Assembly: GCA_026874595.1 (NCBI GenBank)
Contig: CM049310.1
Location: 33,235,558-33,299,557, forward strand
From: Sipunculus nudus
Lineage: Eukaryota > Annelida > Sipuncula > Golfingiida > Sipunculidae
Direction: 5' to 3'
DNA: 64,000 bases
The translations under genes and the position numbers were made by a program. Of this stretch, positions 28,322 through 39,400 are shown one piece after another; the first letter of the stretch is position 1; each line of letters begins with the position of its first letter. A model generated the notes under the pieces. That model searched no databases and was not told where the DNA came from. It worked only from the letters and a program-made list of their open reading frames with translations.

Positions 28322-28341
28322 TCACCCCCTCCTTTTAAAGA
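28322..28341 (-). promoter_or_regulatory. Polypurine tract of element B
   Basis: On the element strand the sequence directly before the LTR reads AAAAGGAGGGGGTGA. This purine run is the expected plus-strand primer site for reverse transcription. It fixes the 3' LTR boundary at 28321. Confidence 0.8.
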
Positions 28342-28531
28342 AAATACACGGTATTTTCTCGATACATCGTATCGTTCTATCTCACAGGGTCCAGCTAAAC
28401 ATATTTACATATAGCAATACATAAAAGTCATGTAACAAGTTGTCATTAGTACATGCCCACGGTCTATGACACAGGGCCAAATCTTGTACATGTTTAGACT
28501 TAACTGGCTAAACATTATAGCTCATTACATC

Positions 28532-29121
28532 CTAACACTCAGGTAGTCTGCTAAGAAAATCAGGTCCATGGTTTAGTTTACCTGACACTGCTTCAATATC
28601 AAATCTAAACTCTTGTAGAACCAGTGCCCATCTCATTACTCTCTTATTAGCACATTTTGATTTGCTAATACACTTTAAGGGTTTGTGGTCGGTCTGAATG
28701 GTGAACGGTCTACAAGCCAGGTACATCTCAAATTTCTGTACAGACCATACAATTGCTAATGACTCTTTCTCGATGGTGGAGTAATTTCTCTCCCTGGGCA
28801 ATAGTTTACGACTGGCATAAGCTACTGGGTGCATGATCCCCTCGTGTCTTTGCATCAGGATACAGCCAATACCCACATCAGATGCATCACATTTCAAATA
28901 AAATCGTTTACTGAAATCAGGTAGCTTCAGTATGGGAGGGTCTGACAGTTTAGCCTTTAGAGAACAGTACGCGTTCTCGTGTACGGGTTTCCAGTCTAGT
29001 TTGTTAGGTTGACCTTTACGCGTTAGATCAGTCAAGGGCACCGCTATTTCCGCATAGTTTGGCACGAATTTTCGATAGTACCCTGTAAGACCTAGGAATG
29101 CTCGCAAAGCCTTCTTTGTCT
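28532..29121 (-). CDS. RT thumb end and RNase H of element B
   Basis: The frame opens with RPKTKKALRAFLGLTGYYRK, the segment that follows the palm in Gypsy reverse transcriptases. It continues with RNase H: FYLKCDASDVGIGCILMQ, YASRKLLPRERNYSTIEKES and IQTDHKPLKC, ending VSGKLNHGPDFLSRLPEC and a stop. The RNase H acidic residues (D in CDASD, E in EKES, D in TDHK, D in GPDFLSR) are present. The fingers and palm, including the YxDD box, are absent: the frame starts abruptly after the end of the integrase frame at 29130, in a different reading phase. It lies 3' of integrase, the reverse of usual Gypsy order. Confidence 0.9.
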
Positions 29122-29129
29122 TAGGTCTA

Positions 29130-32078
29130 TCAGTGCTCTGTTTCCCCGTCTACACCGTCAGGATCATGTATAGAATCAGGTGCGCCCTTGGCTACCGCTG
29201 CCAGAATATGCTGGGGCTCGTTTCTAGAATGGTACCGTTTCAGCATATTCACGTGGAAGGTTTTAACCTTATCGCCAATCTTAATCCGATAGTCTAAGTC
29301 CCCAACCCTGTTTACAATAGTATAGGGGCCTTTCCACTGTACCATTAATTTGTTCCGCTGCGTCGGGAGTAACAACAAAACTTCGTCTCCGGCCTCAAAT
29401 CTGCGCATGCATTTACCTCTATCATATAACAGTCTGTGTCTGTTCGCTGATTTGTTCAACGCCTCTTTAGCTAACGCGCATGTGTCGCTTAGTTTGTCTT
29501 GTAGGTCCAGGACGTATTGGTACGTGGTTTTAGTCTCGACGCTAGTATCTCGCTTGGTCCACAGATCCCTTAGAATCCGCATCGGTCCTCTAACGATCCT
29601 ACCATAGAGCAACTCAAAGGGTGAGAACCCTGTGCTCTCATGTGGCGCTTCTCGGTACGCAAAAAGCACGGCGCTGAGGTACCGATCCCAATCTCGCGGT
29701 CTTTCCTCGCACATCCGTTTCAACATTAACTTTAACGTTCCATTGAATCTCTCCACCATTCCGTTGCACATAGGATGGTAAGGAGTAGTGGTGAGCTGTC
29801 TTACAGACAAAACACGGCTAACTTCTTGCATGAGGTCTGACGTAAATTGTGTTCCCATGTCAGTAAGCACCTCTGACGGCACTCCTAACCGCGCATAAAT
29901 ATCAACTAGCGCATCAGCCACAGAGACTGTATCTATGTTCTTTAAAGCAACAGCCTCCGGATATCTAGTGGCATAATCCATAACGGTCAGAATATACCTG
30001 TGACCTCTCTCAGACGCTGGATGGATCGGCCCAACCAGATCCATCGAAATTCTACGCCAGGGCTCATCAATTAATGGCATCTGGCCTAACGTAGCTCCAG
30101 GCACCTTGCCTTTCGGTATGGTTTTCTGGCAAATGGGACAGGACTTGAAAAACTCAGCAATGTCATTATACATCCCTTTCCAGAAAAACTGAGTTCTCAC
30201 GCGGTCGTGCGTTTTGTCTATGCCCTGATGGCCCGCCATAACCGCTTCGTGGCCCATCCTCATTACGTCATACCGTAACGTCTGAGGTACCACCACTCGA
30301 GATCCATCTTGATCTCCCCGTTTATCACTCACAACCCGAACTAAATATCCGTCCTCAATTCTAAATGGACTATCATTTCTAGCCTCTCTAGCTAGCCTCC
30401 AATACGGCGCTAAAGACCCATCCTCCTCCTGCGCCTTCAAAAATTCGGCCGGACTCACATCGGCAACTGGGCTTGCAACATTCAAGCTACGCGTCGGTAT
30501 CTGTTTCTCTCGTGCAGCGCTCCGTGTCTCCACCGCGGACGACACCTCCTTTTGTGACTCTACACCGTCACACACTATGCCTGAGGACCGCTCAGACTTC
30601 CACGTCGGGTCCGGATCATACGGATCACGCGCTCCCGTTACGTTACCTAGCGCTAAATCACACACAGCATCCCCGACCACCATTGCCTCGATAGTACCGA
30701 CAAAGTACGCACAGTCCACATTAATCCTAGCCGTAGGAAATTGTCTTACAGACCCGTCGAACAACCTACACTCGACCTGGTGTCCGGTGAACTGATTCGG
30801 CTCCACGTACGACTCACGTATTCCTGCCGAGGAACATCCCGAATCCCACAGCACCCTCGCTGACTTACCATTCACCAGCCCTTCACACACAGGTAACGAG
30901 ATTCCGCCTTCTGTCTGGGCAGCAAATCCTAACGACTGACTCGGACTCTCTACTTCCGGTTTCACCGCACCGACTGTCTCCGTTTCCGCCTCGACTACTG
31001 CCATTGACATAGTCTCCGGTTTCTGTTTTGGGTTATACGGGGGGCTAAAATTAGTCCTATACCTCTGCTGATCGCCAGCAGCACGCCCTACTTGAGGGGA
31101 AGACCTAGGCCTCGACCGGGCACTAGTCTTACATTCCCGCGCCTTATGTCCCAGTTCATTACATAAATAACATCTGATGCCTCCTGATGGCTTAAATGTC
31201 TGACCGCCCGGACTGCGCTCAACCTCTCGCTTCTCTCTAGGCTGAGATACCGGTTGCGCTGGACGCGGCACATTATTGCCATAACGAGGACCTGCTGTAA
31301 GGCTGTGTACACCGTGAGCCTCCGTATAACTCTCGGCTAAGTCTACCATACTATCAAAGTCACGGCACCGTCTCTCTTTCAAAAACATAGAGAGATCCCT
31401 ACTTCAGCAGTTTACGAACTGCTCACACATCAACAGGTTAACTACCCCGTCGTAGTCACCTCCGACCCCTGCCATCCCTATCCAATGGTCTAGGTATCCA
31501 CTCAGTCTCACCGCAAACTGACTCGACGTTTCGCCTCGCTCAGGCCTACAAGTCTGAAACTTGTGTCGATAACCCTCTTCGGTCATTTGGTATCGCTTTA
31601 ACAAGGCTATCTTTAACTTATCGTAATCCAAGGCCTCACTAACCGATAACTGTGTGTAAGTCCCTAGCGCCTTACCCCGCAGTAACGGACTCAGGTGTAA
31701 CGCCCAATTCTCCCTATCATAGCCTTGACATACAGCTAATCGTTCAAATCGCTCAAGAAACGCATCTAGCTGATCGTGAGCCTCATCAAAAGGTGGAAGC
31801 TGGATTTTCGGGAATACATCCCTACTTCTCTCTTCTTTAACCCCAGAGTCAGACTTTAACCTTAGAACCTCTAATTCGTGGGCTCTAGCCTCTCGCTCGC
31901 GCTCTAACTCCCGCTGCTCACGCTCTAATTCCCACTGTTCCTTCTCTATTTCACGTTGCCTAGCTCTTTCCTCACGTTCTTCATCCGCACGCCGTCTAGC
32001 CTCAACATAATCTTGTAAAGCCTGGTCCTTAAGCCCCAAGGCCTGTCCGCATCTAACAAGTGACTCTAACGTTTCCAT
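29130..32078 (-). pseudogene. gag-protease-integrase of element B, one internal stop
   Basis: Same frame and domains as copy A: gag start at 32078, zinc knuckle, LWDSG protease, integrase zinc finger and acidic triad. It also has the integrase C-terminus missing from A (GPYTIVNRVGDLDYRIKIGD, then FHVNMLKRYH). The frame is broken once: after FVNC a TGT of copy A is TGA at 31404-31406. Other differences include a 3-bp insertion adding Lys near residue 46, Cys to Phe beside the integrase CPIC motif, and Asn to Lys in the protease-integrase spacer. The frame ends HILAAVAKG...GETEH at 29130. Confidence 0.9.
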
Positions 32079-32777
32079 GGTAACGCTCTAACCTAGTAAG
32101 ATTCCAGTATCTAGTAATATCCGCTCTTAAAAATCCGTAAATACGTACTGTTAAAGCCAACCTAACGAACCGGCGGTATCCGTACAATAACACTACGGTA
32201 GCTCCACGCATCAAAATCTACTTATACGGACGGACGGACAGAAGGTCGGACGAAGGGTCAGACGGATGGACGGATGGATATCAAGATATCAATAAACACC
32301 ATGCACCTATGATTACCATGCCAATCGGGAGGGGTAAACTTACCTGTAAAGAGACCCTACCACGTGACCAATCACAAACCAGTGTAGGAAAAATTATACC
32401 AGGGCGTATCTAACAACATCAAAAATTTTCACTCTAATCTGGGTTTATATCAAACCAGTAATGATGTTCAGGTATCACTGAACTAGCATTACTCACAAAA
32501 CATGCATGTGTTCTAGCCAAATCTTCAAGGTATATGCTAATCCTGAAACAATGTTGTGCTTCAGGTAATATTCTCACTGAATAAATATTAACTCCTAACA
32601 GTGGGGTAATTTCATTGTGCAAGTATACACTACCACATCAGTTTGGTGTCATTTCCAATTATTAATTCAGATCAACTCTAGTTTGAGTATATGAATGTCT
32701 GGTTTCAGTACTGTTTTCTCAGTTCAAAACTTCTGAAACTTACTGTAATTAGCCAGTTTTTTTTTAAGGCTAATTAT

Positions 32778-32795
32778 ATCCTGGCACGCTCGCCA
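32778..32795 (-). promoter_or_regulatory. Candidate tRNA primer-binding site, element B
   Basis: Identical to the site at 27180-27197: TGGCGAGCGTGCCAGGAT on the element strand, five bases after the LTR. Confidence 0.55.
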
Positions 32796-32800
32796 TACAA

Positions 32801-33919
32801 TGTCACCCCTAACTTAACGTGAAAACTTTACAACGGATATATCCTATAAAACCATACGATGGGTTAACGCTCGCCACTTGATTTCATTAATCAAGAAATT
32901 AGATCCAGGTCATTACAGGTGACATTTCCAGGTTCTTTTAAGGACGTGTATTAAAATACCAGACAATCATACACCCAGATCAATAGAAACTATGAGACAT
33001 CAGGTTAAATTCACAAATATAATTCAAGACAATACTTACAGAGACACAAATGTGAGTGTGTGCGTTGATGTGTCAATACGACCGTTCTTCACATTAAAAT
33101 TACAGGATATTTTACTGAGTCCATGGTTTGTATAAAAAAAACCATAAAGTCCAGTTCCTTCAGAGATCTCTCGTTACTGTTTTGTGTAGAATCTAGCGTA
33201 TGGTTAGTACCATATAGATCTATTCTTTCTGAGTTTAGCGATCTTCAACTGATCTTGCTTGTCTGCGACCCGGGTAGGTTTACGTTCACACGAATGCAAT
33301 AGCGCTCTATGTTTATGTAGAGCTTAGAGTCCTTGACCTTGCTCGTGTAGCAATGGTTTCTCGGCTTACGGCGGTTATGTATCTAGGTCAAGCTGAACTA
33401 GGCCGGCAGGTGACTAGCGCTCTCTCACTTTATCGTCAATACGAAGCTCTGTCGGCAGCACGGCTGAGTTCTCATGAGCTGGGTCTTTGCCTCATGTAGA
33501 AGCTTGCTTCTATGCCGTTCCTGGCGTTTCAATGTTCGTGAGTGCGTGCTGCCACCTCAAGCTTCAAGACCCAACTGAAGGCAGCTTCCAGCGTCTCTCC
33601 CTGAACTCTGACGTCACAATCGTCGTCACAATACGGCGATCCGGTTCTCTGATTGGCTTATGGCTCAAGTGTCCCATATAAGGTTATATGTGACCTGGTT
33701 TGACTGCTAGCGTCACCTTGGCGACCCACATACCAGAATTAATACACTCAATGCGTGACACAGATAAAATCAGCTGATAGCCGATGGGATTTCATATATA
33801 TACAATCAAGACCTGTCAACGCTTTAGGAAGACGCTTCACGTCAATATCAATAGAGAACAGACTTCGTTAAACTATGATACAAAACACCGTACATATTGT
33901 CACCTATTGTCTGGTGACA
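32801..33919 (-). repeat. 5' LTR of element B, 1119 bp
   Basis: The plus strand begins TGTCACCCC at 32801 and ends GGTGACA at 33919, after which flanking DNA starts (atgacgtac). It is followed on the element strand by the candidate primer-binding site at 32795-32778. It is almost identical to 27203-28321. Confidence 0.9.
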
Positions 33920-34149
33920 ATGACGTACAAAAATTCATGACCTGTAGTTGGTGTGATTACAAATATACAACATAAAACAAGGCCTACAGGCCTAATGCGA
34001 ACCTGTGCATAGTTTTGGAGTATGAATGGAGGTTTAGTTTTTAAATTTAATATTGATCCTTTTAAGTCCTGCATATCTACCTTATTCATTATGATTTCAG
34101 CAAAATGGACATTTCGGACCTGCAAGTTTCAGACTAGGACATTTTAAAA

Positions 34150-35480
34150 CTAGAATATGGGTAGTCGACAAGCGACTATGTGTATCCACAGAAAACAGAG
34201 TGGGACGGGTAAAGTGAGGCATGGATTAAGTGGCTATGGGAATAGAGTGAGGTATATTAGCATGGATGTCTGCAGGGTAAATGTGAATGTATACGTGGTG
34301 CCACCTGTCATAAAATCGAAAAAATTGTCCAGGATGTATAAACCTGCAAAATTTCAGGTGGATATAGTCAAACCACTTCTGAGATATGAGTGATTTTATC
34401 CCAAGGCAGATGAACAGATGGACGCTGTGCATAAGTGGTTGCAGGTGGCACCACCAGTTTTGCCTATGATGAAGAGCTATGTGAGATCTATACACATGCA
34501 CAATTTTGGCCCAATCGGTCAAAAGGTTCCTGAGAAATGAGCACGGATGTCTTCAGAGTAAACCTGAATGTAGGTGGTGCCACCTGTCATTAAATCGAGA
34601 AAGCTGTCCAGGATGTATAAACCTGCAAAATTTCAGATGGATAAGTCAAATCACTTCTGAGATATGAGTGATTTATCCCAAGGCAGATGAACAGATGGAT
34701 GCTTTGCATAAATGGTTGCAGGTGGCACCACCAGTTTTGCCTATGAGGAAGAGCCATGTGAGATCTATACACATGCAAAATTTTGGCCCAATCAGTCAAA
34801 CGGTTCCCGAGATATGAGCCTGGATGTCTGCAGAGTAAACCTGAATGTAGGTGGCGCCACCTGTCATAAAATCAAGAAAGCTGTCCAGGATGTATAAACC
34901 TGCAAAATTTCAGGTGGATTAATCAAACCACTGCTGAGATATGAGTGATTTTATCCCAAGGCAGATGAACAGATTGTAGCTGTGCATAAATGGTTGCAGG
35001 TGGCACCACCAGTTTTGCCTATGATGAAGAGCTATGTGAGATCTATACACATGCAAAATTTTGGCCCAATCGATCAAATAGTTCCCGAGATATGAGCTTG
35101 GATGTCTGCAGAGTAAGCGTGAATGTAGGTGGCGCCACCTGTCCTAAAATCGAGAAAGCTGTCCAGGATGTATAAACCTGCATAATTTCAGGTGGATAAG
35201 TCAAACCACTGCTGAGATATGAGTTATATTATCCCAAGGCAGATGAACAGATGGAAGCTGTGCAAAAATGGTTGCAGGTGGCGCCGCCATTTTTAGTGTA
35301 TGTTGTAAAGCTATCAAAGGGCTACATTTGTGCAAAAATTTTAGCCTGATCGTCAGGGTTCCTAATATATGCGGGTTTATGTGTGGAAACAGACGCACAG
35401 ATGGACGCTGGGCAGCAAGGAAAGGTCAGAGGTCAACCAAAACTGAGGGCGCAGCAGTTCACATGTGACCTGATGATAAA
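34150..35480 (-). mobile_element. Helitron-like element, reverse orientation
   Basis: Read on the minus strand, the 3' end at 34150 is CTAG followed by T, preceded by the hairpin arms ATAGTCG and CGACTAC with loop CTTGT. This is the same end as at 47459 and 56339. The core consists of tandem units of about 278 bp; the marker gagctatgtg or gagccatgtg sits at 34474, 34751 and 35029, with a diverged unit near 35306. Each unit carries sequences close to AGGTGGCGCCACCT. Near 35360-35480 the sequence still resembles the 5' part of the copies at 45223 and 54872 (phrases around tgtgacc and tttcc). I could not find the hairpin 5' end, so the right limit is approximate. Confidence 0.65.
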
Positions 35481-36440
35481 CCCGATTCGCTTAAAATGCA
35501 AACCAAGTTTTTTCAAACAGCTGAAAGATATAGTTCCAATAATCTGGGAATTCAAATTGCTAAGACACCCCGCCCCCCAGCCAGGTCAGTTGCCATGGTG
35601 ATGTCTGGACCCCATCTGTTTGTACTGAGTGACCTCTTGACTTGGCTGCTGAAACTCAGCATGAAGTCAAATCTGTTTTCAAATACAGAAAGCCTTTTTC
35701 AATTGGCTGCAATGCTTTTTTAAAACTGTATTCACCCAATCTATTCTTATAAAACTGGCAGAACCCTACCATAGAATAATTCTTGTAAAGTTTAAACCAA
35801 TCAGCTGAACAGTTTCATCATAAATCAGTGTATAAGCTAGAAGAGTTTAAAATTACATTTTCGCTTGTAAAAAACACATCAATGTAGGTGACGCCACCAA
35901 TACCTCAAAATCAGATATGACGTATGTGACAAACATTGGTATAAAATTTGGTGATTATAGCTCTAGCTGTTTCTGAGATTTTAATTTTAGTGTGCTTTTT
36001 TGGACAGATGACTAAGTTCCACCTCCTGTTACTCGCCGAAAAATCTCCGAACTGGAACCATTTGAACAAACTTGAGAGAGATTGTTCCAGGGATCATTTC
36101 TGTGAAATATTGGACAATTTGGCTGGACAGTTTCATAGAAGAAGATTTTTAAAGGTTTTTAAGCTTTTTCTCTATAAAATCTTAATTAATGCAGATTCCC
36201 AATAATAAGCTCCAGGGCGCCAAGTTTCACATGTGAAGAATTCTTACATGTAAGTTGGTGCTGCTAGCTCTGACAGTTTCTGACTTTCAGCCATGGACGG
36301 CGGAAAGCCAGCCCTGGACGGCGGATGGCTGACGGACAACGCTGCGCCATCACATAAGCTCACAGGTTCGCTAAAAAGAGGACCAACAAGCGACAATTTT
36401 GAGACAGGCTCACCATGCATATAAAATTCCATGAAAATTC
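35481..36440. other. Repeat-derived intergenic DNA, unresolved
   Basis: Includes a single AGGTGACGCCACC-like site at about 35886 and a GC-richer patch at 36290-36370 with two copies of ctggacggcgga or a close variant, then gctgacggacaacgc. These resemble the GGAC-rich ends of other repeats here. A C-run followed by an A-run is at 36440-36470. No gene was recognised. Confidence 0.35.
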
Positions 36441-39400
36441 CCCCCCCCCCTCCAAAAAAAAAAAATTTGACTTTTTAATTATTATTGTGTCAAAATCCAG
36501 GAATTTTTTAAGGGTGTAGGAACATCTTCAAGGTCAAATCGGTTAAAAAAAACATTATTATGAACCCTGTCTCCTAGAAGTATTCCAGATACTTTACTCA
36601 ATTTAGTACACACACTACACATACTGTTTCAAACAAGTTCTCGCAGAATTTTGAAAACTGTTGACCTAGATCTTCAAGGTCAAATCTGTGTAAATGTTGT
36701 ATCTTCTGAAGTAAAGCAAATTTTTCCCTCTACTTTGACACACATTTTGTTGCCCCAAGGATCTCGGACATGTTGGTGTTGGTGGTCCTCTTTGCCCTCA
36801 TACATGTTTGTCCGTTTTCCCAGAATTTTAAATCTTTAGGAAGGAAAGGTCACGTAATAGAATAAACTGAATGTGGATACAGGGGTTATTATTATGAATG
36901 CTTTCTACTTCTCCATTGCGGTACATACATCATCCTCATAAACATAAAATAAGATGGTTTGAATTGAAAGCACACCAAATTTTATTTTCAGATATCCTGT
37001 CCAGAGAAAAGAGACATGCATTCACATTTGCCACAAGTCACACTGGCCTTGACCCCTGTGGCTGTCATGTGACCGCCTGGAATCACATGCACACAACATG
37101 ATCATACTGAGAAATAATAGAAACAATGCATATTCATAAACTATGCATATTCATAACAGTGAACATGGAAGCAAACATGGCATATATCTTGTTTTCTTCA
37201 AGAATAACAAGCAAATTGTGGAAGTCTTTGCTTTGCCTACACAGGAATGAGAACTTATGGCACATACAGTAATCATTGAATTATTACTATCACAGGAATG
37301 ATAAAGTTAATGTTGTTCATGTACCATTCTCTTTGTTGTGCTTGTATGATAAAAGGAGAAAGGGGTTATAATAAACATGGAATAAATAATGAAATTATCC
37401 TTGGCAAATCCAAGACTGGTGGGTGACCTATACTAATACTGCCAAATTTCTGTGTTAATGTATGACTGTATAAATAAATAGATGAAATATCTACACATCT
37501 TACTATTTGTTCTCTTGCCTCAACAAGTCTAATTGCAGAGGATGACAGTCACAACCTGTCTCCCCCTTTTCTACAAATAGGCAAAGTCATGCACTGAATA
37601 TTTATGAAGTCTTAGTATGTGTTCTCTTGGCTTTAAAATAAAGGTTGATTGCAGCAAATGACAACCTTTCTCCCCTTTTTTCCACAAATAGGCAAAGCGA
37701 TGAAATCTTGTTCCTAGGCAGAAGTCAATTGGACAATGTTCGTCCCATGATTGGGCAAACTCATAAAAAAGTTAGTCCTTCAGACACCAGTCTGCTACCC
37801 CTTTGTTCCACAAATGGGCAAAACCAAGCAAGTTTTACTTCATTTCAACATGCAGCACCCTGGCACTCCTCACTTATAAATGGACTAATCTACATGTTGA
37901 TTTTGGACCAGTAAAGAGGGCAAGTGTCTCATACAAGTCTGATATTCCAAACATGTTATCTTGATTTAAATGAGAAACATCAAGACATATTGGATTAATT
38001 ACTGAGTACATGAAGAATAAGATTTCACAAAAGCGCACAAAGCTGCACAAGGGAGTTATAAATACTATATGACTGCTATGAGAGTGCAAAACAAGGCCAG
38101 GAACCATAATCATCTAGGACTAGAACTTGAATCTGTGATACTTAATATATAAAAAGAATTCTTCAGTTTTGCTTTGTGAGTTGCTTTCAAAGATAACAAA
38201 AATATCCACAAACCTAGTCTTTAAAAGAGACTACCTTTTTATATATATTTCACTGAATGGTGGAGGGATACGCTATCATATATGAGATCTTTAACAATGT
38301 GACTACAAAAATAAACAAGTACATTATCTGAGAAATTCTAAACAAAGGAGTAGAATGAAGTGATGATCATACCAATACAAAACAAGGAAAAAATATATTA
38401 TATGGTCAAGCAATGACTTTGGTAATCAGCCTCTGAAATTTAAATTTAATTTATGAGTAATTACATGAAATAATTTACTGATAAAATGCTCAATTTTTCT
38501 TATCCCCTTTAATTTGTTTAAGTGTAAACGCTTATTTATATCTTTAGTTTACCATATGTATTACTGTGTCATAAAACTCAAATCAAAATACAGAATATTG
38601 CATATATACTTTGGGAAATATACCATTAGTCATATATACCGGTAAATACATTTTGACAGTTCATGATGAAAATACAAAATACTTATTCATACTTTGGGTC
38701 AGCTGTTAAAAAGACTATTAAAGTGAGATCTAAAACATTTAATTAATATTCATATAAGTGTCTGTGCATGGCTTATGTACACAGTATCTGCAAAAAAATT
38801 AGACTGCCCATTTTCAAATGAGAACTGATAACATAATTTTTTATTATTTTCTGAGGAAATGATTTAAATGTATGTAAAGCACAATGAATACAAGCTTAAG
38901 AGACCGTTTAGGATACCACTTCAAATCATGCCTGATCTGTTCACACTGTCATAGTCCCTTATAAAGTTTACAAAATAATATAAACATTATCAAAACTGTA
39001 TGTGTATACCTACTTTCTTTTATACCAGAATCTGTGTTATGCAATGGTTCTTGATACTGTGAAAGTTCAAATGAAACCACAAGAAAACACTGAAGAGTTT
39101 ACACTTCAGCAAGGTACAAGCAAGGTACAAGGCATCATTCATTACTACACAGCTCATAGAATACCACTATCTGTACTTCACCTATTATGCTTTGTTCATG
39201 CAGGAACAATGTACTTCTGTAATGCTGTTCATTTACATGAATAGCTTAACAGTTTGAGCTTGGTAAATAATCATACAGACACTGATTTCAAGTGAATCGC
39301 TAGGCTTATTATGAAGATATAATCAAGTTGAGATGTCTAAGCATGTCAAGAGTTATTGTCACTTTACTTTATAACATAACAAGTCTCAGAAGAGCACACT

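Larger units (their letters stand above)
27203..33919 (-). mobile_element. LTR retrotransposon B (Ty3/Gypsy, Gmr1-like order)
   Basis: 6717 bp on the minus strand: 5' LTR 33919-32801, primer site 32795-32778, gag from 32078, protease, integrase to 29130, RT-end/RNase H 29121-28532, polypurine tract, 3' LTR 28321-27203. The domains are of Gypsy type (integrase core, GPY-like module ending FHVNMLKRYH, RNase H of Gypsy form), but RNase H follows integrase. That order is described for Gmr1-type Gypsy elements and is otherwise typical of Ty1/Copia. The copy is defective: the reverse-transcriptase core is missing and gag has a stop codon. No envelope-like frame was seen. The two LTRs are nearly identical, so insertion looks recent. 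Confidence 0.88.

Noticed and set aside
28532-32078. Possible host gene domesticated from a retrotransposon
   Set aside because: LTRs, primer site and polypurine tract frame it, the two LTRs are almost identical, and copy B has a stop in gag. It is a young defective element.
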